A stretch of 64,000 bases of DNA from Dolomedes plantarius (GCA_907164885.2 OU015494.1:558501-622500), one strand, 5' to 3'; shown: positions 36,413 to 47,735, numbered from the stretch's first letter. A program made the numbers and translations. Notes: generated from the sequence alone by a model not told the origin.

Positions 36413-37832
36413 CACTCTGTCACAAAAAAAATATATGCACCCAAAAGGAAAAGAGCTACTATCACGAAACTTAACATGTATGTAGTGTATGAGGAGATAA
36501 GCAAATAATTACAAATTCACAAGAACAGACCATTTTATTAAGAAGATATGGCATAAAAAAGGTTACAAATCAGTAAGTTGTAAATCCACCTCTGGCATCT
36601 ATACAAGCAGAACACGACATGGCATCAAATCAATGAGGTCACCTATGACCTCCTGCGGAAGATCATGCCATAATCTTTGCAATTGGGCAGTTAATTCACC
36701 AATATTCAGGGACGGCTGCAGTTGCCCTTCTAAGCACGTCCCAGACGTTCTCTATTGGCAAGAGGTCTGGTGACCTGGCAGGCCATGGGAGTACGTCAAA
36801 TCCTTGAAGACATTGTTGGGAGAGTCCCGCAGTATGTGGACGAGCGTTGTCTTGGTGATAAATGGCACCTGCGTGACTTGATACCATAGGCAGTACAACT
36901 GGCGTTAAAATCTCGTCCACGTAACTGCGTGCCATCAAAGTGCGATGAAGGACGACTAGAGATGATCGTGTGTCCCAACAAATCGCTCCTCACACTGTCA
37001 CACCTTGTGTAATCGCCGTATGCCTCTCGACAACAAATGCCGGATCGGACCGGTGGCCTGGCCGCCTCCACACTCGTATGCGCTGGTCATCAGCATTGAG
37101 ACTGAATCAGGATTTATCGCTGAAGATCACACGCCTCCAGTCGGTCACACTCCAGCTTGCCCGAGGTCGGCAAAAATCCAATCGACACTCCCTATGATGT
37201 GGGGTCAGTGGTAGGCGTCTTAATGAACGTCGACTCCCTATACCTGCGCCAGGCAGTCGTCTCCGAATGGTTTCCCTTAATACCACCGGATGTCTGGAAG
37301 GTGGTACATGGCGTCAAAACCATTCTAGCGACTTTATTGGTGCGGACGAGGCTGCTCTTATGATTGCGCGATCCTCGCGCGCATTTGTGTTCCTGGGACG
37401 CTCTGGCACTCCGCGACGATAGACTATCCCTTCCGTGATCTATTGTTGCAGACACCGAGCAACTACCATATAGCTCCGACCGAGGTGGCGGCAGATACGC
37501 CTGTTAGACCAACCTGCTTCTCTGAGGTCTACTATACGCCCCCTCTCAAAGTCCAACAATTGTTGGTACTGTCACTGGTTATGTTTCAGAGGCATCTCTA
37601 GTCACAATACCGTCCATCCAAGTCGACAGATTTGTTTGAATAACTCTACGGCACGAGCAATCCTGCTTTTGAACTCTCCTAGCTGCGCATCTCATATGCG
37701 CATAGCGTGCTTACCCTTGTCTCATTGGCGTCGAAATTTTAATATTTTGCATATCTCTTACCAGACTACATTCCTGCCAAATTACGTGATAATAGCTCGA
37801 TTTCTTCTAGGTGCATATATTTTTTGTGACAG

Positions 37833-37835
<3 letters not shown>
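36413..37835 (-). mobile_element. Tc1-like element Tc1-C
   Basis: The left end starts CACTCTGTCACAAAAAAAAT at 36413. The right end, read on the minus strand from about 37835, is ACTCTGTCACAAAAAATATA. Both continue into ATATGCACC. TA lies on both sides; on the right it merges with the TA microsatellite at 37836-37908. The minus strand carries a broken Tc1 transposase. Confidence 0.85.
36690..37600 (-). pseudogene. Tc1-C transposase remnant
   Basis: Minus-strand blocks in order: N-terminal HTH (LLDFERGRIVDLREAGWSN, near 37560-37490), a middle DNA-binding part, catalytic block 1 VIFSDKS (about 37125-37105), then IRVWRRPGHRSDPAFVVERH and a degraded GVTVWGAICWD. Next come SYVDEILTPVVLPM, block 2 IYHQDNARPHTAG and block 3 ARSPDLLPIENVWDVL (36938-36696). 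A TGA at 37109-37107 replaces the Arg codon expected after S in block 1, a CGA-to-TGA change typical of methylated CpG decay. The C-terminal half from SYVDE onward is open; the N-terminal half is broken. Confidence 0.82.

Positions 37836-37908
<73 letters not shown>
37836..37908. repeat. TA microsatellite at the right end of Tc1-C
   Basis: About 36 TA units directly after the Tc1-C inverted repeat. It probably expanded from the TA target duplication. Confidence 0.9.
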
Positions 37909-37911
<3 letters not shown>

Positions 37912-39320
37912 TGATTAGCTAAGGATTTTTCTTGAATTTTCTGTATACTTCAAAAGTAATATAAATGTTCCTCTTATTCAGAAATAAATTAATATACCAG
38001 TGTAATTTTACACTATATATTTAAGAGATAGAATTTTAATAACAAGCAATATTCTTCCGTTATTTAATCTTAGTATTTGTTTCGTTTTATTACTTCATAA
38101 ACAAAGCTATAAATTGTAGTTCTATTTCTAATACCTTGGCATATAAAAAAACAGGTCTTCTCTATATTCCGTATCATCAGTTATTAATTTCTCAATTAAA
38201 CTACATTGATGTAGATCTATAGCAACTTGCAGCCAGGAACAAATAACATGAAAAGAAATAGTTTGTTTTAGACAGCAATTCTTCATCAGCGGTGTCAATG
38301 CTGTCTAAAAACCAATGGATTGTTTCCGATGAGTATGATCTATATAATAGACACACTCAGACACCCTACAATCCATGAATTTGGGTGCCAAGTCTGAGAG
38401 TCAAAATTAATATATCCTTATTTTATATTCTCACTCTCTCTATTTTTTATTATCTTCTCAACCTATTCCCCCGCCTATTACATTTTCATTCGTCTCTCAT
38501 GTTCAACCTTTTTTTTACTTCCACTTTGATTCGTTAACTTTTTCATCCCGTAATCATTTCTTTAACCAATTAGAGTGAGGGGCGTTTTGTATTCGAACAA
38601 TCCCGCCTTCGACTCATTCCTGTTTTTCTAGGAATCGTGTTTTCCCAGAACATCTCCTATGTGTGGGGTCCTCTTCTCTTTGACCAAAATTCCCTTTTCA
38701 TCTCGATGTCTCCTCTATCTATACCCCTCGCTGTTTCGACTCTTAATTGTTGCTTTTCAATTTCTTCTTCTTCATCCGGTCCTTTGTCTGATCAAGTGCC
38801 ATTTCAATTATCTTATAGCACCGCCGACTGGCCGCTTTAATTGGGTTGTCTGCCCTTTTTGAACTCCTAACATATCGTATCCCCACGACATTCTTCTCGT
38901 ATCGTCTGGCGTCATTTTACTATTCCATTTTTCCGTCCCGTTTGTTAATTGGTTTTTCTGCACCTTTCTATTTTCTTTTTTTTATATATATCGTACCCCA
39001 CGACAAATAGTACTTAACCAAAGAACACCAAGCCTGGCGCTAGACAGAGTGGAAGTTACGAACTTGTAACCGCAAGATGACTGACTTCACAAAACTTGCA
39101 ACCATGGAGGTAGTGGATTCTCAGTTACAGACTTACTTAGGTTACCGTATTTTAGGACTATTTAACCCTTAATTATTTAGTTTTTTATTATCATTATTAC
39201 TACTAAGAGTTATTTTTATTATTATTTTTACTGATGATTTTTATTTTTATTTTTATTTTTAATAGTTATTTTTTCTATTTTATCTTATTGTTATGTTTAA
39301 CATATTTAATGCAACAGAAC
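37909..39320. other. Pyrimidine-rich region, possible 3' flank of the Penelope-like element
   Basis: No coding signal. 38400-39000 is strongly pyrimidine-rich on the plus strand and 39180-39290 is T-rich with TTTTTA units. Because the Penelope-like RT reads on the minus strand and ends at 39324, part of this may be its 3' region. A strong hairpin lies at 38266-38310. The boundary is not defined. Confidence 0.4.
38266..38310 (-). other. Perfect 12-bp hairpin with CTGATGA in the loop
   Basis: TTTTAGACAGCA (38266-38277) and TGCTGTCTAAAA (38299-38310) form a perfect stem with a 21-base loop. On the minus strand the loop contains CTGATGA, the first core box of a hammerhead ribozyme. The partner GAAA box is not seen at the right place, so catalytic function is not supported. 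Penelope-like elements do often carry hammerheads, which makes the position notable. Confidence 0.5.
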
Positions 39321-39323
39321 AAA

Positions 39324-41476
39324 CTATTCATTAAAACAAAAACAACCAATTATGTTTTTGGAAAGACTTTCAGGGTAATTATTCCGTGTTAGCACAGCTT
39401 TCAAGTCTAAAATATGCTTAATCCTATTGTCTTTAGAACATAGCCTATTTATACGAACTAACTGATTTACAATAATGTTATTAAAAACAGATTTATGTAA
39501 ACAGGTTAGATAATTTTGAAATTTAACAATATTAAAATTATAGTCAGATGTTTTGTCGTATAAGTCAAAAGTGAAATTGCTGTGAGAATTTAATTTAATA
39601 TTAATATCTAAAAAGTTTACATTAATATTATCATGGCTACTTTTAATTAGTTCCAGATTAGGAGGGTAAAAATTTAAGTCTATAGGGTTATTACTTTAAT
39701 AATTACTATTATATCATCTATATATCTATATATATTGTAATTGCAATTTTCTATATTATTAATTTCAAAATAATCTATATATATAAAACAGTTCCGTAAC
39801 TGACTCATTCATTCATTCACTGACTGACTGACTGACTGACTGACATACAACGCACAGACCAAACCGCTGGACCTAAAGGGCTGAAATTTTGCATGGCGAT
39901 TCTTCTAATAGTGTAGGGGTACACTAAGAAAGATTTTTCAAAAATTCTTCTTAGATTTTTTTAAATTAAATTTTTAAGCTGTTTTTTAAACTTTTTTTAC
40001 GTTTGCATTTAAAATAATACATTGAGGGTTATAAAATTTATATCACGAGAAAGATCATAAAAATTCCTTCAAAATGAAATTTTTTTCGAATTTTTATCTC
40101 CATTTCCTGATTTTTGGTGAATTTTTAAAGATTAATTTTTAGAATTTAATTTATTAAATGCTGATCACGTGATTTCTTTTTCTGGTACTTTCAATAAATT
40201 TATCGTCACGTGCGTAACAACTAAATAGACAAAAAAATATTTTTTTTCTCTTTCTAATGCAGCAGACGATTGGATATTATCCAAAAAAAATGCATATCCC
40301 TTACGATTTTTTTATAAATATATATAGATAGATAGATATATATTTTACATCAATTGTATACATTGATCATCGCATTTATTATAAATATATATATTTATTT
40401 TTTGGCATAAATTGCATACGTTGACCGTTGTATTTAATTTGAATGTACTCTGTAGCGAAGCGCGGGTTTTCAGCTAGTATAAGTATAAATTAGCTAGCAT
40501 ACTTGAAGCATTACCACCTTGTGGTACACCTTTGGACTGTAAGTAAATACTAATATTATGAACTATGTAATTATGTTTAGTTACTAAATCTAGGAGCCTA
40601 TTGAAACGAGTTAGTTTAATTTCGTTGCCTAAGTATTGAATATTATTTTGTACTAACATTATGATTATTCTATTTAAATCAATAATATCGATATTATTAA
40701 ATAGATCTTTAAAATCATAAGTTACTACATTTTTACAGTTATCTAATGTTTGTAGTTTTCTAATTAGACTAAAGCTATTATCAATTATACCACAAACACT
40801 AGATGTTATATTTTTATAGATTAATTTAAGGTACTTTAATAATAATACACTTGCTTTAGTAGCATAAGTGTTGTAACCACAGGTTACTGCTCTAAAAGCA
40901 ATAGGTGTTTTATGAAATTTAGGAACTTAAGTAATATAAGGAAAAAGATAATTGTTAGATGATATTCCTAGTAGTTTATATTTTGCTATTATTTTCTTAA
41001 TAATAATATTAGTAGTTTCTTTTAATGGCTGAAAAATATCACTATTTTCTAGCTGTTTTTTTTAAACATATGGCAAAATATTTTTTACAAATTATTGCAT
41101 AGTTGTTGGCTGCTTTATCTACATAAGTGACTATAAAGTCATCTTGTAATTTTGTAATAGCAGCTTTAAAGTGTTTATAGGAATTATCAATATTATAACT
41201 ATTATTGGGCAGTTTAGCATGTACTAGTTTTAGTAAATTAATTTTCCATGGGTTGAAGGCTTCTGTAGGTATAGAGTAATTAATTGCTATTTTGTAAATA
41301 AATTTATCTAAATCAGCATTTAAGAAACTTATTATTTTCTTATTATTATTAGTACTAGGTAATCTAAACTTAGTTCCCAAACTCATCAACTCTCGCAGTG
41401 AATCTTCCACAATATCCAAATTGCCTGTTATTACATGACCATGTGTCGTATCTACATAACTATTGTAAATGGGCAA
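39324..41476 (-). pseudogene. Penelope-like reverse transcriptase, split by a Helitron
   Basis: Minus-strand RT gene in pieces. N-terminal part (41476-41042): THGHVITGNLDIVEDSLREL, RELMSLGTKFRLP and FIVTYVDKAANNYAIICKKY, the last resembling the DKG motif of Penelope-like elements. Next, PKFHKTPIAFRAVTCG and motif A TYDFKDLFNNI (about 40730-40700), then motif B KGVPQGGNASSMLANLYLY up to 40478. A 704-bp Helitron (39774-40477) interrupts. The frame continues exactly at 39773 with YFEI and motif C RYIDDI (YIDD at 39724-39713). A small shift then leads to VNFLDINIKLNS, FDLYDKTSDYNF and a stop at 39324-39326. One stop and at least two frame changes lie elsewhere. No GIY-YIG endonuclease was recognised. 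Confidence 0.78.
39774..40477 (+). mobile_element. Non-autonomous Helitron, 704 bp
   Basis: Starts with TC (TCTATATATATAAAAC) after an A at 39773 and ends with CTAG at 40477 before a T at 40478: insertion between A and T without target duplication, the Helitron signature. The last 30 bases, GCGAAGCGCGGGTTTTCAG plus CTAG, match the minus-strand terminus at 50371-50394 closely. CATT and ACTG tetranucleotide runs lie near the 5' end (39807-39843). No ORF. The interrupted host gene reads through when the element is ignored, which confirms both ends. Confidence 0.85.
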
Positions 41477-41478
41477 AA

Positions 41479-41497
41479 TATATATATATATATATAC
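41479..41497. repeat. Short TA microsatellite
   Basis: TA units between the Penelope-like element and the second SINE copy. Confidence 0.8.
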
Positions 41498-42041
<544 letters not shown>

Positions 42042-42056
42042 TTTGGGGACTCGACC
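42042..42056 (+). promoter_or_regulatory. Likely tRNA primer binding site of gypsy-A
   Basis: TTTGGGGACTCGACC directly after the LTR CA end. It resembles primer sites of the TGGGGxCTCG type in other LTR elements. Confidence 0.5.
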
Positions 42057-42615
42057 TTTCCTTCGCTTTCCCTGCGTGAATTGTTCCCCCTAGACCCGTT
42101 TCCCGTATTAAAAAAGAAATATCATCCCTGCAGACGGCTGTGGATACTTTTGTTTTTGAATTTAGTTGTGGCTGACGTGCCAATTGCAGAAGACGGCTGC
42201 TCTCACCAAGGATATTTATTTTGATCTACTAAAAATTCTACGAGAAGACCTGTAACAAACAAACGAATCTACAATCTTTTCACCACGGACGTTGAAATCG
42301 AAACGAAATAATTGCTGCAGTGCTGAACTGTGTAACCATCGAGAACTTAATGGCATTCCTATACTACTGGATATAGTACCATTCTACTGGATAACGTAGT
42401 TTAAATAGTGACATTCACCTATATAAAAAAAACTGGATTTTCATGGACAATTCTTCCAATTCTCATTGGATACCCTTCGAGCCACAAGGACTGTTCCCTT
42501 AAGCGAGGTAGGCCCCATTTTTTTTGTTTTCCCGTTAGTTTGTGTTTCAAAATTTCGTAATTTCTTAAGTATAAAATTTTTCCCCTCAGTTGTGTTATTT
42601 GTTTAAAATTTCATT
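42057..42615 (+). other. Leader of gypsy-A between primer site and gag
   Basis: About 560 bases without long open frames, ending in a T-rich stretch just before the gag ATG at 42616. Confidence 0.6.
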
Positions 42616-43362
42616 ATGGCCCTAATCTTAGGCGATATCCCTCTCATTGCTAACTCCCTCACATACGGAACAACCCAAAACGTAATATTATTAAATAAAG
42701 TACTCGGTTATACCGAATTCGACCGCTCATCGCGAAAAAAAATGCGTCAATGTTCCTCATTCCCCGCAGAATTCGATGTCGCGAAACATAAAGAATGCTT
42801 AATGAAGGATCTTTCACTCGCCGATTTTATTTCTGTTGCTAATTTATTACATTTAGATAATATCAGTACTAACAAAATTGAGTTATGCGATAATATTCTT
42901 TATGCCCTATCTGATTTGTCCAAATTTCAAAATTCTTTAGATACGAGTTTTTTATGCGACGCTGAAAACGAAATTACTCTTTCTTCTGAGTCTACCGCAA
43001 ATGATTCAAATGTAGGTCAAAGTACTTCCAGCCCTTTACAACGCTTTCCCATGCATCAGCCAGACATCCAGAATAAACAACTGTGGCTTGACGCCTCTCC
43101 TAGCAGAAATGATGTTTTGATAAACAATAATGTTTTGATTCCCGATTCTATGAGTTCTCAATTCTGGTTGTTGTTGAGAGACCGTTCAACCTCCTGTCGC
43201 CAGTTCACAGGCAATAATTTATATTCCGTCCACAATTTTTTTGCCGACGTGGAGGATAATTTTAATTTATTTCCCGCTATCAGTGATCAACAAAACTGGT
43301 TTTTGCCAAACGCCTCATTACAGGACCTGCTAAAACTTTTTTGTTTTCTCAAAGAAATCTGA
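42616..43362 (+). pseudogene. gypsy-A gag, N-terminal part
   Basis: Starts at ATG 42616, 248 codons. The first 100 residues (MALILGDIPLIANSL, FDVAKHKECLMKDLSLADF) are unlike common domains. The C-terminal 90 residues (SQFWLLLRDRS) lead to the Gag capsid region. The frame ends shortly after overlap with the next frame (43341-43362) in a T-rich stretch (AAACTTTTTTGTTTTC). The capsid fold evidently continues in that next frame, so either a small indel in the T run or a frameshift site separates them. Assignment comes from position before the zinc knuckles. Confidence 0.72.
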
Positions 43363-44225
43363 ATTCGTATGATTCATTTAAGACCGCGTTAATAAATGAA
43401 TTTTCTGATAGAATCACATCCATTGAAATTCATAGACAACTCGAAAGACGTCACATGCGTTCTAATGAATGTTTAATGCAGTATTTTATAGCGATGCGTG
43501 AAATTGCAAACCGCACTACTAATACTATTGATGAATGTTCCGTCATTCAGTATACTATACAAGGAATACAGGGTACCCCATCAGAGAAAATTATTCTTTA
43601 CGGTGCAAAATCTTATACCGAATTCAAAGAAAAACTCCGAACATACGAAACCGTAGTTAGTCAAAAGAACACAATTGGTTCGAATTTTCGACTTGCCGGC
43701 GATGGCCAAAGACGCGGCTCGGAACCAAACACTGCACCCCAAAGACGTGACTCAAAATTTACTGTAGCTAGCTCAGCTAATTCTCATCAACGCTGTTTTA
43801 ATTGTAATGCAATTGGACATATCTCAAAGACGTGCCCTAGTCGTTCTCTTGGCCCTCGTTGCCTTTCTTGTAATTTATTTGGACATAAGTCCGCGGATTT
43901 TTGCCGTACTCTTCAAATTGAAAGCTCCGCAACGCATGACGTTGTCAACACGGTGCATGTTGTTACTTCTCCCACAAATATATGCAAAACTGTTGTTATT
44001 TTTGATAATACATTTTCGGGATTAGTGGATACTGGCAGTCATTCGACGCTTCTTAAACATTCCGCGTGGATTAAACTCGGATCACCACCGTTGACGAATA
44101 GCACTACTATGCTAACGGGTTTCGGTTTTTCAAAAACTCAAGTAATTGGTTCTTTTGCTTCCGAAATTAAAATAGATGATCAAAATTTCCAGCGAATATC
44201 TCCGTTGTTCCAAATAACTGTATGA
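43341..44225 (+). pseudogene. gypsy-A gag C-terminus, zinc knuckles, protease
   Basis: 294 codons. The capsid C-terminal part (SFKTALINEFSDRITSIEIHRQLERRHM; typical of Ty3/gypsy gag) is followed by two zinc knuckles: C152-C155-H160-C165 (CX2CX4HX4C) and C174-C177-H182-C188. The aspartic protease active site is DTGS at 230-233 (LVDTGSHSTLL). The protease is cut off: its C-terminal LILGCD motif lies at the start of the next frame, which overlaps by 4 bases (ATGA at 44222-44225). This suggests a recent indel at about 44215-44225 instead of a natural gene boundary. Confidence 0.82.
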
Positions 44226-45267
44226 CTTTCGATCTCATACTAGGTTGCGATGTAATCCAACAGGCGAATTTAACTATTACACCTGACGGTGCTATGTTTA
44301 CCAAAATTTCAGAACCTGATGATTCTGCCGTACATGACGATTTTGTAATGACAATTTCAGCCTATCCTCCTTCTTTTGATATTGGTCCTAACATTTCTCA
44401 CCAAACCCGTAGTGACGTTGAACAGCAATTGTTAGCCTATAAACCTAACAAAACGAAAACTGCAAACATCGAACTTGATATAACGCTTACTGACGATAAG
44501 CCAATTTTCCATACACCCCGACGCTTACCATTTGCAGAACGTGATATAGTGGATGCTCAAATTGACGAATGGTTAACAAATGGAATTATAGAACCATGTT
44601 CTTCCCCCTACGCTAGTCAAGTCGTTGTCGTTCGTAAAAAGAACGGTCAGCCGAGAGTTTGCATAGACTATAGGCAGTTAAATCGTAAGTTAGTCAAGGA
44701 TCACTACCCTTTACCTTTGATCGACGATATTTTGGATCGTCTCCAAAATGCCAACATATTCAGTACACTCGATTTGCGTAATGGATTTTTTCACGTCCCC
44801 GTAAACAAAAAAAGTCGTCGTTACACTAGTTTCGTGACGCATTCAGGCCAATTTCAATTCCGATATATGCCATTTGGATTAAGGTCTTGTCCTTCTGTTT
44901 TCATGCGATACATAAATGCCGTTTTTCGTGACCTTATTGCCAAAGGTATTGTACTCCCATACATGGATAATCTCATTATTCCGGCGAATAATGAGTCTGA
45001 AGCTCTTGAACGTCTGAACACTATTTTAATTGTAGCTCGTGATTATGGACTTGACATAAACTTTAATAAGTGCCAATTTCTGTATAACAAAATTGAATTT
45101 CTAGGCCACATTGTGGAGCACGGAAAACTGTTCCCCTCCTCCTCCAAAACTAAAGCCGTTCTTAATTATCCTGATCCCAAAAACACAAAAGATGTCCAAC
45201 GTTTTTTAGGTCTTACTGGATATTTTCGTAAATTTCTTCCCTCTTATTCTACCATAGCAAAACCCCT
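44222..45267 (+). pseudogene. gypsy-A protease end and reverse transcriptase, into gap
   Basis: 348 codons before the gap. It starts with the end of the protease (DLILGCDVI), then a linker and a Ty3/gypsy RT: FAERDIVDAQIDEWLTNGII, CIDYRQLNRKLVKD, motif A FSTLDLRNGFFHV (D184), motif B FRYMPFGLRSCPSVFMR, motif C PYMDNLII (247-250), then FNKCQFLYNKIEFLGHIV and VQRFLGLTGYFRKFLP. Motif C has Asn (codon 44969-44971, AAT) where Ty3/gypsy normally has the second Asp. The open frame continues into N bases, so the true end is unknown. Confidence 0.88.
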
Positions 45268-45767
45268 NNNNNNNNNNNNNNNNNNNNNNNNNNNNNNNNN
45301 NNNNNNNNNNNNNNNNNNNNNNNNNNNNNNNNNNNNNNNNNNNNNNNNNNNNNNNNNNNNNNNNNNNNNNNNNNNNNNNNNNNNNNNNNNNNNNNNNNNN
45401 NNNNNNNNNNNNNNNNNNNNNNNNNNNNNNNNNNNNNNNNNNNNNNNNNNNNNNNNNNNNNNNNNNNNNNNNNNNNNNNNNNNNNNNNNNNNNNNNNNNN
45501 NNNNNNNNNNNNNNNNNNNNNNNNNNNNNNNNNNNNNNNNNNNNNNNNNNNNNNNNNNNNNNNNNNNNNNNNNNNNNNNNNNNNNNNNNNNNNNNNNNNN
45601 NNNNNNNNNNNNNNNNNNNNNNNNNNNNNNNNNNNNNNNNNNNNNNNNNNNNNNNNNNNNNNNNNNNNNNNNNNNNNNNNNNNNNNNNNNNNNNNNNNNN
45701 NNNNNNNNNNNNNNNNNNNNNNNNNNNNNNNNNNNNNNNNNNNNNNNNNNNNNNNNNNNNNNNNNNN
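45268..45767. other. Assembly gap, 500 N
   Basis: Exactly 500 N. The round number suggests a placeholder, so the true gap size is unknown. Most of the gypsy-A pol is probably missing here. Confidence 0.95.
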
Positions 45768-46247
45768 TACAATAGTAATAAGTTACAATATTTCATCAAA
45801 GCCGTAAATGATGTTATTAATGGAAGAAGAGTGGAACTAATTCAAGCAAGAAATAAACAAAAAAGGATTACAAAATTAAATGAGTTTTTTTTTCATTATC
45901 ATCAGTGACAGACATAAATGCCCAATCACTTTAGTGAGACATCGTTTGTTACTTCAGTTAAGGCGCAATTCCACTGAGGCAATACTGAACGATATGAGGC
46001 ATGATACTTGTTTCCTAGTGCTGCCTGATTATAGGTGTGCGACTATGTGCCACAAAATTTAATAATGCCGCATGCGGAATTTGCCTCCCCACATCGCATG
46101 CGCTTTGTCGTCTATGCGTGTAGCATGAGTCTAAAACGATTCCATTCAGGCAACTTCAGTTTGGTGCATCATGTCTTTACAAACAGTCGCGGCAGCTGCA
46201 TATTTGGTAATAGCTTTGAAACGTAAAAAATAAAGAAGAAAGCCACG

Positions 46248-46600
46248 GTGGTGGCGAAGAAAATTATATGTTGGTGTCAAGAAAATCAGTATAATTTATA
46301 TAACAATTTGGTTGCTGACGATGAAGTTTTATTTCAAAATTTTACACGAAGGAGTAAAGAAGATTTTGAGTACTTGCTTGAAAAAGTCTCACCTACTATA
46401 TATAAAAAAATATACCAACTTTCGGGAAGCAATACCACTTCGTGTGAGGTTGTTAGTGACATTGAGATATTTGGCTACGGGTGATAGCTATCCATCACTT
46501 ATGTAACTGTTTCGGATATCTGAGCCAAGCATTTCTCAAATTACTCCAGAGGTATGCAGAGCTTTGATCGGCGTTCTATATGATTTTGTAAGGTTAAGAA
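46248..46600 (+). pseudogene. HARBI1-like transposase, N-terminal fragment
   Basis: Two overlapping frames carry the N-terminal region of a Harbinger nuclease. First, YNNLVADDEVLFQNFTRRSKEDFEYLLEKVSP in the frame from 46248, then NFREAIPLRVRLLVTLRYLATGDSY in the next frame (to 46506), then RISEPSISQITPEVCRALIGVLYDFV after a further shift. This HTH-bearing region precedes the DDE nuclease domain in HARBI1 proteins. No D, D or E block follows before the minus-strand gene begins, so the catalytic domain was lost by deletion. Confidence 0.8.
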
Positions 46601-46702
46601 AAAAATATGAATATATTAAACCATTTTTTAATTTTTTACCATACAAATACTTATACAAGATGTATATTATGCAAGATTAAGTCAATTTGTCAGAGTTACT
46701 AA

Positions 46703-47502
46703 TTAGGAATTCAGAAAGTACTGGAAAGGCCAAAAGACTTCTGAGTCTTTGGATGTTTCTTGAGATTGAGAAAACATCGATGCAGATGCCTCAGAGAATA
46801 GAACAGTGTAACTATAGTTGCTGTGAATAGGTGTACTCGAGGGTGTACTAGTATGAGTAGGCATATTCTCGGTCCCAGAAGATAGAACAGTTCCACAACT
46901 ACTACTTTTACAGTTGTAAAGAGGTGTACTGGCATGAATAGGTTCCTATTTGCCCATAGATGCTCCAAATGTATTATTTATTATGTGCTTGACCATTGTT
47001 CGTACTCTAGAGCTTAAATTTCGCAGCTTATTAACCACATGTTCTCCATATGTTGGGCAATCCATTTTTCAAAATATTATATGCCTCCTCTTCGCGATCT
47101 GAAGGAGATAAACCCTTCCGTGTCTTTTAAGGGGCAATATATTTTTCACAGCTATTTCTGTGGCGTTTATTGCTCACTCGACGTAGCTTTTCAGACTCAT
47201 TGATTCGACTCATTTAGCAGTTGGTAGTGTTGATTTAGGTACATCAACGCCCTCTATAAAACTTAAAAGCTCAAATTTCCCTTTTTTGCTGGGAGATAAG
47301 CCACTCTTTGGTTGTAGTTTTTTTCGCTTATGATACGAAAATTCTTGATTTTCTTCTCTACCTCCTCAGTCACCGTATAATTGTATTGACTAGATAACTG
47401 CTTTAACTTATCATTTTTAATTCTTATGTCATAACTAATTTTGTTGTTCCATAATTCGGGTGTATTATGGTAATCTTCAATAAATGACGTGATTTTTTTC
47501 AT
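46703..47502 (-). pseudogene. MADF (Myb/SANT-like) protein of the Harbinger element
   Basis: The ATG at 47502 opens a MADF domain (FIEDYHNTPELWNNKISYDIRIKNDKLKQLSSQYN, TEEVEKKIKNFRI), a DNA-binding helix bundle found in the second protein of Harbinger elements. Frame changes near 47265 and further down lead to YGEHVVNKLRNLSSRVRTMV plus FGASMGK, the BESS-like interaction part that normally sits after MADF. A Ser/Thr-rich tail (PTHTSTPSSTPIHSN) ends at 46703. The partner protein is thought to help import or target the transposase. Several stops make it non-functional. Confidence 0.75.
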
Positions 47503-47735
47503 TATTCCAGTTCATGTCGTACGATACAAGCTGACTGTTGAATAACGTCGACACCGTTCGACGCATTGAATCCTGTCGAGAGGTGACGCATGCATCCTGA
47601 CAACAACGATCAACTTGTAGCATGCGGCAAGAAGACTTGTTTTTTGTCGCTTCGTGTTCCTTCAATGGAAAGACTGTGTGTAGCATGCTACCTGTTGCTT
47701 AAGTGGAAAGTTGCCTCAGTGGAACTGCGCTTTTA

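Larger units (their letters stand above)
45961..47732. mobile_element. PIF/Harbinger DNA transposon with TTA duplication
   Basis: Terminal inverted repeats of 22 bp with 20 matches: left 45961-45982 (AGGCGCAATTCCACTGAGGC...), right 47711-47732 read in reverse. TTA flanks both sides (45958-45960 and 47733-47735), the Harbinger target duplication. Inside, a HARBI1-like transposase start lies on the plus strand and a MADF-domain gene on the minus strand, convergent. This two-gene arrangement is typical of animal Harbinger elements. The catalytic half of the transposase is missing, so the copy is internally deleted. Confidence 0.9.

Noticed and set aside
38266..38310. Hammerhead ribozyme call
   Set aside because: The GAAA core box and the three-stem layout are not visible, so it is listed only as a hairpin.
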